In this document: positions 44,511 through 53,098 of the stretch, in pieces
How the letters are laid out: each line of letters begins with the position of its first letter
Numbering within the stretch: position 1 is the first letter of the stretch
NCBI GenBank assembly: GCA_963578475.1
Contig: CAUZCL010000023.1
Coordinates: 1 to 64,000 of the forward strand
Origin: SMYC01 sp963578475
GTDB lineage: Bacteria > Acidobacteriota > Vicinamibacteria > Marinacidobacterales > SMYC01
Reading direction: 5' to 3'
Length of the DNA: 64,000 nt
Position numbers and translations under genes: made by a program
The notes under the pieces: model-generated
Databases searched by the model: none
What the model was told of the DNA's origin: nothing
Seen by the model: the letters and a program-made list of their open reading frames with translations, nothing else

Positions 44511-45812
44511 TCATACTCCGAGCGCGACGTTATCTTCTTGGAACTTCTCGAACCCAGCATGGTCGGAAGCCCCTTTTCGGATCCGCGCGACACCTTCCTT
44601 GATAGAATCCATATCGGTCGCGTAGGAAAGGCGCAGGAAATGCTGGCCTTCGCTTTTCAAAACGCCGAAGCTTCGCCGATCGACGAGCGCGACCCCGTGG
44701 TAGTACAAGAGAAAACGCTGAAAGAGCGTGGCCGGGCTCGTCTTGCCCCGTCTTTGCTCCGAGAGACCATCGTAATAATCGTGGATACCGAGCTCCGCGC
44801 AAATGCCAGAAACATTAGGAAACACGTAGAACGCTCCGAGAGGTTTGTTGCACGTGATGCCAGGGATGTCATTGAGCGCGGGCACGACATAGTCTCGCCG
44901 CTTCTTGAACTCCGAGACCATGTGTAGAACAACCTCCGCAGTCTTCGGGTTCTCGAAAGCCTCGCGAGCTGCCTCCTGAGCGAAGGGCGGCACGCAGCTG
45001 ACAGTATTGATGTTGAGCTGCTTCCACAAGGCCGCTTCCTCTTCGTTTGGAAGCACCGACCAGCCGAGGCGCCAACCCGTCATCGCAAAGCCTTTCGAGT
45101 GGCCGCTCGCAATGATCGTGCGCTCCTTCATTCCCGGCGCCTGAGCAATCGAAAAATGCTCGAAGCCGTCAAAGGTGATGTGCTCGTAGATCTCGTCGGA
45201 ATAGACCCGCAAATCAGGCTGCGCCTTCGAGCGCACGACCTCGGCAACGCTTTCGAGGATCTCTCGCGAGAGGACGCCGCCCGTCGGGTTGGACGGCGAG
45301 CACAACATGAGAAGCTTCGTCTTTTTGGTGATGTGTGCTTCGAGCTCTTCCACCGTGAAGGCAAACCCGTTCTCTTCGCGAAGAACGAGCGGCACGGGAG
45401 TGCCACCCATATAGGTCACCCAAGATTCATAAATGGGAAAGCCGGGGCTCGGATAAATGACCTCGTCTCCGGGATTGATGTAGCTCATCATCGCGTAGCC
45501 AATCGCCGGCTTGGCTCCGGGGAGGATGATCACCTGATCGGCGCTCACATCGAGACCACGTGTTTTTTTGACATGCGCCGCCGTCGCTTCGCGAAGAGAC
45601 TTGATCCCGGCGGGGTCCGTATAGTGCGTATTGCCAGCGAGAATGTTGTCGATGCCAACTTGGTTGATGTGGGGCGCGCTATCGAAGTCCGGCTCGCCGA
45701 TGGTAAAGCGGATAACGTCGACACCACGTGCTTGGGCTCGCGCCACGTCGTCCCCAATCTTGAACGCATTCTCCGTACCCATGGCGGCGATTCTGTTCGC
45801 AATCACACCCAT
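44511..45812 (-). CDS. Class I/II PLP aminotransferase (AspC-like)
   Basis: A 433-residue fold-type I aminotransferase. Motifs: FTIGEPDFDSAPHI, SPGFPIYESWVTYMGG, LLMLCSPSNPTGGVL, the PLP lysine in ASGHSKGFAMTGWRLGW, and the C-terminal FLRLSYATDMDSI with the carboxylate-binding Arg. Such enzymes transaminate Asp, aromatic or other amino acids. The start ATG 45812 follows AAGGAGC; upstream frame is spurious. It is co-transcribed with the 2-hydroxyacid dehydrogenase, so amino acid to 2-oxo acid to 2-hydroxy acid is the inferred flow. Confidence 0.88.
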   Translation of the reverse strand: MGVIANRIAAMGTENAFKIGDDVARAQARGVDVIRFTIGEPDFDSAPHINQVGIDNILAGNTHYTDPAGIKSLREATAAHVKKTRGLDVSADQVIILPGAKPAIGYAMMSYINPGDEVIYPSPGFPIYESWVTYMGGTPVPLVLREENGFAFTVEELEAHITKKTKLLMLCSPSNPTGGVLSREILESVAEVVRSKAQPDLRVYSDEIYEHITFDGFEHFSIAQAPGMKERTIIASGHSKGFAMTGWRLGWSVLPNEEEAALWKQLNINTVSCVPPFAQEAAREAFENPKTAEVVLHMVSEFKKRRDYVVPALNDIPGITCNKPLGAFYVFPNVSGICAELGIHDYYDGLSEQRRGKTSPATLFQRFLLYYHGVALVDRRSFGVLKSEGQHFLRLSYATDMDSIKEGVARIRKGASDHAGFEKFQEDNVALGV

Positions 45813-45998
45813 TTCTGTTAGAGCTCCTTCTTGGTATAAGCAGTTGATTGTATGGCGCGGGAAGACCCTGCGCAAACTGGAAGAACGTCCGTAAGAACAA
45901 GAGAGCATAGGCGTTCGACGGGGACCGGGGGCGCCTGGTCGGCCCGGATCGAAGCGTCTATAATGGAGACTGATTCCGGAACCATCGCGGAGGCTTTT

Positions 45999-46670
45999 AT
46001 GAGACGGACACTCCTGGTGTTGTGCCTGCTCCTAACCACCATGGGGTTCGGGCAGTCTCTCGGAGAGCTCGCAAAAAAAGAAAAAGAGCGCCGGGAGAAG
46101 AATAAAGAAGAGGGAAAGGAAGTGTTCGTGATTTCCAGCGACGCACTTGCCCCCGAGAGCGAGACGGACTCGGAGAGCGAGAATACGGCCGAGCCCTCGT
46201 CCGGGAGAACGCTGACCCCCACCGGCCCCAGGCGCTCGGAAGAAGAAGAACGTAGGGCGATCGAAGATGATTTGGAAGAAGACGAAATTTTTGTGCCCAC
46301 ACAAATCTCGGCCGATGCCCCACTCGAAGACCGAATGCAAGCGTTCAGACTCATGAAGGAGGGCTACGAGAGGCGGGTCGTCGAAATCGACAAAAGTATC
46401 GCCGAGAACGACGAAACCATCCGTGAGCTCGATGCCCGAATTGCTGCCGTGTCGGCGCTCGGAGGCGGCGGCCTACCCGTCGCGCCGCAAACCGGCACGG
46501 GTGCGGCCACCACACTCATGACGGGGCAGGAAACCGCTGAGCTCGTTGGGCAGCAAGATCGGCTGAAAGCGATCAACGAGACGCTCCGGAAGCGGAAAGA
46601 GGAGCTCAAGGCGAATTTGCAAGCGAAGGGCCGCGCCGCGGGCATCCCTCCGGGCCAGTTGCGGTTCTAG
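45999..46670 (+). CDS. Secreted coiled-coil protein, unknown function
   Basis: A 223-residue protein with signal peptide MRRTLLVLCLLLTTMGFG. It is followed by a highly charged Lys/Glu segment (ELAKKEKERREKNKEEG), an acidic Ser/Thr linker, and a helical coiled-coil (about 105-150). A Gly/Pro/Thr loop (GGGGLPVAPQTGTG) and a second helix (about 175-215) complete it. No domain is recognised. The ATG at 45999 has GGAGG 5 nt upstream, better than the longer frame. Convergent with the pil-like operon. Confidence 0.65.
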   Translation: MRRTLLVLCLLLTTMGFGQSLGELAKKEKERREKNKEEGKEVFVISSDALAPESETDSESENTAEPSSGRTLTPTGPRRSEEEERRAIEDDLEEDEIFVPTQISADAPLEDRMQAFRLMKEGYERRVVEIDKSIAENDETIRELDARIAAVSALGGGGLPVAPQTGTGAATTLMTGQETAELVGQQDRLKAINETLRKRKEELKANLQAKGRAAGIPPGQLRF

Positions 46671-46684
46671 TCCCCTAGAGCAAG

Positions 46685-47620
46685 CTATTCGAGGCGGAGC
46701 AAGAGTCTCTCACCCGTTCCCGGATCGGCAAGCGTCACGCTCTCGCGCGCGTCGATGCGCATAACGACGTAGCCGCCGATGTGGTCCCCCACTTGGACGA
46801 GGCGCACCGTGGCTTCATAGCGCATCGCCGCCAGCACCCGCCACCCTATCTCGGACTCGAGCTCGGGCCGCACGAGCACGAATCCCGTGAGCTCGGGGCT
46901 CGGTGGCGCCTGCTGAGCAACGTCCTCTGTTTCGGGTAGCTCCGGCGGCGCGGCTTCTATCTCGGGCGCCGTCGCAAGAGGCTGAGCTTCTTGCTCGGGC
47001 GCGATGTCTGCCAACGCGAAGAGATTGCGGCCGAGCGCGAGAGGGCGCGGACGCTCGATCCAAGCGGTCAGGCTTTCGACCTCGGCGGGCAGGAGCGCAA
47101 TAGGAGTCGACTCCACGTCGAGTGGCCACAGCGCTAACCAACGGATCGTGAGCGTCATCCTCGAGCTCCCCCCATCACTTCGAAGGGAAAAGGTTTCCGT
47201 CGTTAACGGCAAGTGCGCGGCTTCAACGCGATCGAGATAGCCGAAGAGCCCGTCCAGCGAGCCCCGATAGCTCGCGTTGATACGATTGCCGTCGAGACCG
47301 GCGGGATGCCGGGCCGCGGAGTGAAAATCGAGTGCGAGCCGCTCGACGGCTAGACCGCGCTCGGCCTCGATCAAAAGATCCCGAAGAGGTGCTATCCCGA
47401 GGGTCTCGGCCAGGGTTCTGTCATGCGCCAGTTCTACGAGCTTCTCGAAACGTTGACGCTCCCTCGACGAGGCGCGCTCTCTCAGAACCTGCTCCGAGCG
47501 CTCCGCGAACTGCTTTTTGAGCCCGGCCAGTTCCCGGGAGACGGAACGGCCTTCGACCCAAAGCGCACTGTTGACAGCAACGAGGAGGAGGACGACCCAG
47601 GCAACCGCCATAGCCCTCAT
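46685..47620 (-). CDS. pilO: PilO-like protein with C-terminal PilP-like domain
   Basis: A 311-residue bitopic membrane protein: TM helix MAVAWVVLLLVAVNSALWV, coiled coil (about 25-60), and a PilO-like ferredoxin-fold domain (about 75-190). A Pro/Glu/Ala-rich linker (about 210-245) leads to a beta-rich end (VRLVQVGDHIGGYVVMRIDA, VTLADPGTGERLLLRLE) resembling the PilP/GspC homology-region domain. PilO and PilP are normally separate proteins, so this looks like a fusion. The ATG overlaps the pilN stop (ATGA). Together they would form the inner-membrane ring of a type IV pilus or type II secretion-like machine. Confidence 0.65.
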   Translation of the reverse strand: MRAMAVAWVVLLLVAVNSALWVEGRSVSRELAGLKKQFAERSEQVLRERASSRERQRFEKLVELAHDRTLAETLGIAPLRDLLIEAERGLAVERLALDFHSAARHPAGLDGNRINASYRGSLDGLFGYLDRVEAAHLPLTTETFSLRSDGGSSRMTLTIRWLALWPLDVESTPIALLPAEVESLTAWIERPRPLALGRNLFALADIAPEQEAQPLATAPEIEAAPPELPETEDVAQQAPPSPELTGFVLVRPELESEIGWRVLAAMRYEATVRLVQVGDHIGGYVVMRIDARESVTLADPGTGERLLLRLE

Positions 47621-48144
47621 GGCCGCCCTCCGATCAAGTCCACTTGCAGGCGGATCGTCAGCAAGCCGTCCGGCGCTCGCCGCTCTTCAAGAAGTTGCGT
47701 CGCAGCCACCCGCGGCGCGCTCGCGACGTTTTTCTGAAGCTCGGTCACGTCCGCTTCGCGCGCGGCCCGAGCTTCGATCGTCAAGCTTGCGCGCGGCGGG
47801 ATAGGGTCGATGGTGACGGCTACGAGAGCTACACCGTCTGGTAGTGTTCTCTCGAGGAGCTTCAAAAGCTCCGTCGCCGGGATCGCCCCCGCCACGCCGG
47901 ATTCAGAGACGGCGCGAAGCTGCCACATGACAGCGCGGCTTTCATTAGGTGCGTTCGAGGACAGCGTCCGAGAAAGTTCTTCCTCTATTGCGGCAAGCTC
48001 ACCGCGTAGCGTCACGACCTCTTGGCGCTGAGCGTAGCGCTCGACGCCGTGGAAGAGCGTGGATATGCCGACGAAGGCCAGGATCAGGGCTTTCGCGCGG
48101 AGCCAAGCGCTTTTTCGCGGCCCGAGATAGATTCCAGCGTTCAT
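47617..48144 (-). CDS. pilN: PilN-like inner-membrane pilus assembly protein
   Basis: A 175-residue bitopic protein: short cytoplasmic start (MNAGIYLGPRKSAWLRAK), TM helix (ALILAFVGISTLFH), a coiled coil (EVVTLRGELAAIEEELSRTL) and a ferredoxin-like periplasmic domain with LLKLLERTLPDGVALVAVTI. Such proteins bind PilM by their N-terminus and dimerise with PilO. The start overlaps the pilM stop (ATGA) and its own stop overlaps the pilO start. Family assignment rests on this gene order as well as topology. Confidence 0.72.
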   Translation of the reverse strand: MNAGIYLGPRKSAWLRAKALILAFVGISTLFHGVERYAQRQEVVTLRGELAAIEEELSRTLSSNAPNESRAVMWQLRAVSESGVAGAIPATELLKLLERTLPDGVALVAVTIDPIPPRASLTIEARAAREADVTELQKNVASAPRVAATQLLEERRAPDGLLTIRLQVDLIGGRP

Positions 48145-48974
48145 GGCCGCGGACGCTCCAGCAAGGCCTTCAGGGCTGAGGCCAGTAAACGCTCCTCACC
48201 GTCGTCCTCGACATGAACGCGTCCGAGGTCTGGGATCTCTTCGAGGGCCGCCGCGAGCGCGGCCGCACCTTCCCCGAGCACCGTGATGGTGCGCAAGGCA
48301 ACGCCGTGAAGGGCCGGCAAGCGCGTCACTTCTCGCTGTACGCCGTCCAATATGCCCACCGGCCGAAGCTTGATGCGCAAATCGACGAGCGATCCCTCGA
48401 GGAAGACTGATAGACAGTAGTGGTTCGCGTGGAGCTGGAGCTGAACGTCGAGCCCGCTCCCGCCGGACGGTCGCGCCCAATCAGGGATTCTCGCCAGGCT
48501 CGCGCTATCGACCCAACCGAGCCGGCTATCCGTAGCCTCGACGACCTGCTCGTATTGCTCAGCCACGACCTCGCGCACCGCGGCGCCGAGCACTACACCA
48601 CCTCGCCCTCGCCAGAAATCGAAGCGGACCTCGCGGCTCGGAAAGGCCAGTTTCGCACCCATCGCCGCCTGGAGCTCTTTCTCAGACGCCCCACGACGTG
48701 AGGTGTAGAGCGCTGTCACGATCGAACGATCGGGCAATAGAACCACAACGCCTTCACGGCGCGCTTCGAGCTCGCCTAGAGCGCCTTCGGCGAGCTGGGC
48801 GAGCTCGGAGACAGAGCGGATGTTGGGGGTAACCGAGGATGGCTCTATCAGCCCCACGGGAAGCTCTCGCATCGCAATCTGGAGGGGCCCTCCGTTGCGA
48901 ACGGCAAGGACAAAACGATCCGAAAAGGCGAGGCCAAAGCGTGTTTTTTGGAAAGGCCAGACAAAACTCGACAT
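48141..48974 (-). CDS. pilM: PilM/GspL-like actin-fold protein
   Basis: A 277-residue cytoplasmic protein. The start FGLAFSDRFVLAVRNGGPLQ and the central EKELQAAMGAKLAFPSREVRFDF resemble the actin-like ATPase PilM, or the cytoplasmic half of GspL. The family normally binds PilN's N-terminus at the inner membrane. The ATG at 48974 is preferred: the longer frame to 49055 would begin upstream of the probable transcription start (the -10 at 49055-49060). It is first in the pilM-pilN-pilO operon; no pilQ is present. Confidence 0.65.
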   Translation of the reverse strand: MSSFVWPFQKTRFGLAFSDRFVLAVRNGGPLQIAMRELPVGLIEPSSVTPNIRSVSELAQLAEGALGELEARREGVVVLLPDRSIVTALYTSRRGASEKELQAAMGAKLAFPSREVRFDFWRGRGGVVLGAAVREVVAEQYEQVVEATDSRLGWVDSASLARIPDWARPSGGSGLDVQLQLHANHYCLSVFLEGSLVDLRIKLRPVGILDGVQREVTRLPALHGVALRTITVLGEGAAALAAALEEIPDLGRVHVEDDGEERLLASALKALLERPRP

Positions 48975-49054
48975 AACTGCTCGCGCCGGATCCGAGCCGC
49001 CCGCCTTCGCCAGGGCTTCGGCGAGGCAGGCCCTGCCCGTCCGCACAGGCCCCA

Positions 49055-49060
49055 ATTATA
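49055..49060 (-). promoter_or_regulatory. Candidate -10 box for the pilM operon
   Basis: A perfect TATAAT on the minus strand, 80 nt upstream of the pilM ATG. No good -35 hexamer is visible at 16-18 nt. It lies back to back with the TATAAT of the EF-G-like gene on the other strand. Confidence 0.4.
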
Positions 49061-49092
49061 GTTTGATATGGCTTGCTCAGAGGGGCCGATGG

Positions 49093-49098
49093 TATAAT
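49093..49098 (+). promoter_or_regulatory. Candidate -10 box for the EF-G-like gene
   Basis: A perfect TATAAT on the plus strand, about 104 nt upstream of the ATG. The -35 position 17 nt upstream reads GGCTTG, a weak match. It would give a leader of about 95 nt. Confidence 0.45.
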
Positions 49099-49201
49099 TC
49101 GCGGCTCAGGAGTCCGAGGCGGAACCCGATCAGCGTCGCCCGAGGCAGAGAGGGGCGTCTGGTGGGGCCGACCCTGCCTCCTATATACAGACGGGAGCCC
49201 G

Positions 49202-51280
49202 ATGAAGATCTACGATACTGCCGGTATCCGCAACGTTGCCATCGTGGGGCACGGTGGCTCTGGAAAGACTTCGCTGACATCGGCGATGCTGTTCGATGCT
49301 GGTGCCGTCAACCGCCTTGGCAAGGTCGAAGACGGCAATACCGTGACAGATTTCGACGCGGATGAGATCGCGCGCCAAATCAGCCTGTCCACATCGCTCG
49401 CCCATTGCGAGTGGCACAAAACGAAGCTCAACCTTCTCGATACGCCTGGATATGGCAACTTCATCCAGGAGGCGCGCCTGGCGCTCCGAGTGGCGGACAC
49501 GATGCTCGTCAACATCTGTGGCGTCGCCGGGGTCGAAGTGCAGGCGGAGAAGGTCTGGCAGTTCGCGGACGAGTTCGGACCCGCGCGTATGATCGTCATC
49601 AACCGCCTCGACCGCGATCGTTCCAGCTTTTCTCGGTCGCTCGAATCGGTGACCGAAGCGTTTGGCCGTGAGGCCGTTCCTGTCCAGCTCCCCGTGGGGG
49701 AGGAAGGTGACTTCAAAGGCGTCGTCGATCTCGTGCGGATGCGCGCCTATATCTACGAAGACGGCGAACAGGGCTCTTTCAAGGAACAGGACGTTCCCGC
49801 GGAGATGAAAGACGAAGTCGAGGCCGCGCATAGCTCGCTCGTGGAGATGGTCGCCGAGGGCGACGATGCCTTGATGGAAAAATATTTTGACCAGGGCGAG
49901 TTGAGCGCGGAAGAGCTCCTTTCGGGTTTGAAACAAGCGATTCTCGCGGGCAACCTATACCCGGTCTTCGCCTGTGCCGGCGCCCACAACATTGCGGTGC
50001 AACCGCTCATGAACGCTCTCGTCGAGCTCGGCCCGGCGCCGGACGCGCGCGGCGAGACCAGCGCCCTCGACGGCGATGGCAACGAAATCACGCGCAAGAT
50101 CTCAAGCGAAGAGCCGGCAAGCGCCCTTATTTTCAAGACCATTGCCGACCCGTTCGCGGGGCGCATCAGTTTGTTCAGGGTCATGAGCGGCGTTTTCAAG
50201 CCGGACTCCTCGTATTACAACACGAGGTCCGAATCGGCCGAGCGCGTCGGAGGCTTGGCGCTCTTACAAGGGAAGGAATCCGTTCCTGTCGATGAGATTC
50301 AAGCCGGGGACCTCGGCTCGGTCGCTAAGCTCAAGGATAGCCATACCGGTGACACTCTCGCCGACAAGTCGGCTCCCATCAGCTTCAAGAAGGTCGTGTT
50401 TCCTGAGCCCGTCATCAGCTTCGCCATCGAGCCAAAGTCTCGGGGCGATGAAGAAAAGATCAACCAGGCGCTCCAGCGCCTGGGTGAAGAGGACAACATG
50501 CTGCGTTTCCGCCGGGACGGAGAGCTCATTCTTTCCGGGACGGGCCAGCTCCATATCGAGGTCGTTGTGGCGCGCCTCAAGGAGAAATTCGGCGTCGAAG
50601 TCGAGCTTCATCCGCCGAAAGTCCCGTATCGCGAGACCATCAAAGGGACGGCCGCGGCGCATGCGCGGCACAAGAAACAAACAGGTGGCCACGGCCAGTT
50701 CGCCGATTGCCACGTGCGCTTCGAGCCTCTCGAATCCGGCGCCGACTTCCAGTTCGGCAACGAAGTCTTTGGCGGCTCCATCCCCAGACAGTTCATCCCC
50801 GCGGTGGAAAAGGGCATTCAGCAAGCGCGGCTCAAAGGTTTTCTCGCCGGCTATCCGATGGTCGACTTCAAAGCCACGGTTTTCGACGGAAAACACCACG
50901 CGGTGGATTCGTCCGAAATGGCCTTCAAGATCGCGGGATCGATGGCGTTCAAAGAAGCGATGCAGAAATGCAGGCCCACGCTACTCGAGCCCATCATGGT
51001 TGTGGAAATCACCGTCCCGGAGGAGAGTACCGGAGAGGTGATGGGGGACCTCAATTCACGCCGCGGGCGCACACAGGGGATGGACACGAAAGGCAACGCC
51101 ACCTCCATCAAGGCGCAGGTGCCCATGGCTGAGATGTTGAGCTACGAGCCCGCGTTGACGTCGATGACGGGTGGGCGCGGCGCCTTCCACATGGAGTTCT
51201 CCCACTACGAAGAAGTGCCAGCGCACCAAATTCAAAAGATCGTCGCGGAGCGCAAAGCGGAGCAAGAAGCTAAAGCCTGA
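49202..51280 (+). CDS. Elongation factor G-like GTPase (EF-G paralogue)
   Basis: A 692-residue translational GTPase of EF-G domain structure (G, II, III, IV, V). The P-loop reads GHGGSGKTS instead of AHIDAGKTT, switch I is EIARQISL, not the canonical RGITI, and the base-recognition motif is INRLDRD. DTPGYGNF (switch II) and the domain IV tip HHAVDSSE are conserved. This pattern is that of the EF-G-like/EF-G2 subfamily, usually a second gene besides fusA. Role unclear: recycling, stress or specialised translocation. The ATG 49202 (GGGAG upstream) is preferred to the longer frame. Confidence 0.88.
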   Translation: MKIYDTAGIRNVAIVGHGGSGKTSLTSAMLFDAGAVNRLGKVEDGNTVTDFDADEIARQISLSTSLAHCEWHKTKLNLLDTPGYGNFIQEARLALRVADTMLVNICGVAGVEVQAEKVWQFADEFGPARMIVINRLDRDRSSFSRSLESVTEAFGREAVPVQLPVGEEGDFKGVVDLVRMRAYIYEDGEQGSFKEQDVPAEMKDEVEAAHSSLVEMVAEGDDALMEKYFDQGELSAEELLSGLKQAILAGNLYPVFACAGAHNIAVQPLMNALVELGPAPDARGETSALDGDGNEITRKISSEEPASALIFKTIADPFAGRISLFRVMSGVFKPDSSYYNTRSESAERVGGLALLQGKESVPVDEIQAGDLGSVAKLKDSHTGDTLADKSAPISFKKVVFPEPVISFAIEPKSRGDEEKINQALQRLGEEDNMLRFRRDGELILSGTGQLHIEVVVARLKEKFGVEVELHPPKVPYRETIKGTAAAHARHKKQTGGHGQFADCHVRFEPLESGADFQFGNEVFGGSIPRQFIPAVEKGIQQARLKGFLAGYPMVDFKATVFDGKHHAVDSSEMAFKIAGSMAFKEAMQKCRPTLLEPIMVVEITVPEESTGEVMGDLNSRRGRTQGMDTKGNATSIKAQVPMAEMLSYEPALTSMTGGRGAFHMEFSHYEEVPAHQIQKIVAERKAEQEAKA

Positions 51281-51347
51281 CCTGAAACTTACGACTAATA
51301 AAAGCCTGGCGCAAAGGCGCGAAGTGAGAGCCTTTTGGCTTTCTTTC

Positions 51348-51447
51348 TTATCCCCACCTCTCCTCCTATCCCCACATCTCCTTGCTTTTTGAAGCTGTTA
51401 AAGGCAATGGGGATGTGGGGATAAAAATGGGGATGTGGGGATAAGGA
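51348..51447. repeat. Dispersed G-rich palindromic repeat, copy C with four G4 tracts
   Basis: Same arms and loop as copy B, but with an extra right-arm unit. On the plus strand GGGG runs at 51409, 51417, 51429 and 51437 are separated by ATGT, ATAAAAAT and ATGT. This meets the usual pattern for an intramolecular G-quadruplex. It sits between the convergent EF-G-like gene and rplQ. A TTGCGTTGCGCTTTTG motif follows at 51460, identical over 16 bp to one at 364-379. Confidence 0.88.
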
Positions 51448-51513
51448 CGGGGAATGTCTTTGCGTTGCGCTTTTGCTTAGTTTCTCCTCTAATCAGTCAG
51501 AATCGTCTGCGAG

Positions 51514-51550
51514 ACAAAAAAAGACCCGGAGAATCTACTGACTCTCCGGG
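51514..51550 (-). terminator. Terminator of the ribosomal protein cluster
   Basis: On the minus strand the 8-bp stem CCCGGAGA/TCTCCGGG (51550-51543 with 51532-51525), with a 10-nt loop, is followed by TCTTTTTTTG. It lies about 24 nt after the rplQ stop and should end the long transcript. Confidence 0.88.
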
Positions 51551-51573
51551 CCGTTCTTGTGATCGACGCGATT

Positions 51574-52080
51574 CTACTTGGAATCCTTCTCGTCGTCTTT
51601 TTCTTCTTCAGTATCCTCTTCGGATTCGGTCGATGCTTCGACTTCCTCAGGCTCGTCCTTGGCCTTCGACTTTTTCTTCTTCGCTTCGGGTGGGGCCGCG
51701 GGTGCTCCGTCGGCGCCCTTGAAGACGAAGTCCACGAACTCGATGAACGCCATCGGCGCACCGTCGCCGCTACGCGGACCGAGCTTCAAGATGCGGGTAT
51801 AGCCGCCCGGGCGCTCGGAAAAGCGCGGCGAGATTTCACCGAAGAGCCGACGCACGACATCCTTTTGCGGAAGGATCGATAGCGCCTGGCGGCGTGCGTG
51901 GAGCGAATCCCTTTTTCCAAGCGTCACGAGCTTTTCCACGAACGGCCGTAGCTCCTTCGCTTTCGCTATCGTCGTGCGAACGCGCTCGTGTTTGATCAGG
52001 GATGCCGCTAGGTTGCGCAGCAAGCTCAGCCGATGCTCGGAAGTGCGGCCGAGCTTGCGATGAGCGACGCGCTGTCTCAT
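51574..52080 (-). CDS. rplQ: 50S ribosomal protein L17
   Basis: A 168-residue protein. The L17 core (MRQRVAHRKLGRTSEHRLSL ... FTIKHERVRTTIAKAKELR region) is followed by the RPGGYTRILKLGPRSGDGAPMAFIEFVD end. It then has a roughly 45-residue Lys/Glu-rich extension (PEAKKKKSKAKDEPEEVEAS...) not present in short L17. The ATG overlaps the rpoA stop by 4 nt. Last gene of the ribosomal cluster, followed by a terminator. Confidence 0.95.
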   Translation of the reverse strand: MRQRVAHRKLGRTSEHRLSLLRNLAASLIKHERVRTTIAKAKELRPFVEKLVTLGKRDSLHARRQALSILPQKDVVRRLFGEISPRFSERPGGYTRILKLGPRSGDGAPMAFIEFVDFVFKGADGAPAAPPEAKKKKSKAKDEPEEVEASTESEEDTEEEKDDEKDSK

Positions 52081-53036
52081 GTCTCGATTCTCATCCCCAG
52101 CGAAAGCCCCATCGTCCCCAGAATCTCTTTGATCTCATTGAGGGACTTGCGCCCGAAATTCTTGGTCTTCAGCATCTCTGCTTCCGACTTGGTCACGAGC
52201 TCACCGATCGTCTTGATATCCGCGTTCTTCAAGCAGTTATACGAGCGTACAGAAAGCTCGAGCTCATCGACGCTGCGGTTCAGATGTTCCACAATCGCGT
52301 CGCGCTCGGTCACGGTCACCGTCTCATCCACCGCAATCTCTTCCTCGAAGTTGACAAACATGGTCAAATGGTCCTTGATGAGCTTCGATGCCAGGCCGAC
52401 GGCGTCCTGCGGCGTCACACAGCCATTCGTCCAAACATCCAAGGTCAACTTGTCGTAATCGGTGGCTTGGCCCACGCGAGCGGCTTCGACGATATAGTTC
52501 ACCTTCTTAACGGGCGAATGGACGGAGTCAAGCGGGATATAGCCGATCGAAAGGTCCTCTTCGAAATTCTTCTCAGCCGAAACATAACCCCTGCCGTCGT
52601 TGAGACGCATCTCGATGTCGAGTTTTCCCGACGGCGACAAGTTGGCGATCGGAATTTCCGGATCGAGAATCTCGACATCCGAAGGAAGATCGATATCGCT
52701 CGACTTCACGACGCCTTCGCCCTGGGCCTGAAGGGTAACTGTCTTCGGTCCGGGCGTGCGCAGCTTGAAAGGGATGCGTTTCAAGTTCAAGATAATCTCG
52801 GTCGAGTCCTCGAGCGTTCCCGGAATTGGGGAGAACTCGTGGAGCACACCATCGATCTTCACGGCCGTGATGGCCGCACCTTCGATGAACGACAAGAGCA
52901 CGCGCCTGAGTGCGTTTCCGATCGTGGTTCCGAAACCACGTTCGAATGGCTGCGCGTAGAACCGGCCGAATGTTGGGGTCAGGGTAGAATGGTCCACCTC
53001 GAGCCGCTTGGGCTTTTGAAATCCTGTCCAGAGCAT
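52077..53036 (-). CDS. rpoA: RNA polymerase alpha subunit
   Basis: A 319-residue alpha subunit: the N-terminal domain that assembles the core enzyme (YAQPFERGFGTTIGNALRRVLL and GPKTVTLQA regions) and a C-terminal domain (about 240-312) with LELSVRSYNCLKNADIKTIG and LKTKNFGRKSLNEIKEIL for UP-element and activator contact. Normal length and order between rpsD and rplQ. The ATG at 53036 agrees with the family, though MLWTGFQKPKRLEV is a typical start. Confidence 0.97.
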   Translation of the reverse strand: MLWTGFQKPKRLEVDHSTLTPTFGRFYAQPFERGFGTTIGNALRRVLLSFIEGAAITAVKIDGVLHEFSPIPGTLEDSTEIILNLKRIPFKLRTPGPKTVTLQAQGEGVVKSSDIDLPSDVEILDPEIPIANLSPSGKLDIEMRLNDGRGYVSAEKNFEEDLSIGYIPLDSVHSPVKKVNYIVEAARVGQATDYDKLTLDVWTNGCVTPQDAVGLASKLIKDHLTMFVNFEEEIAVDETVTVTERDAIVEHLNRSVDELELSVRSYNCLKNADIKTIGELVTKSEAEMLKTKNFGRKSLNEIKEILGTMGLSLGMRIET

Positions 53037-53098
53037 ACGTTCGAAAGACCTCCTCTGGTCGTGTCCCGCGGCAAGCGCGGGATCCTGCTGTAAACGAC

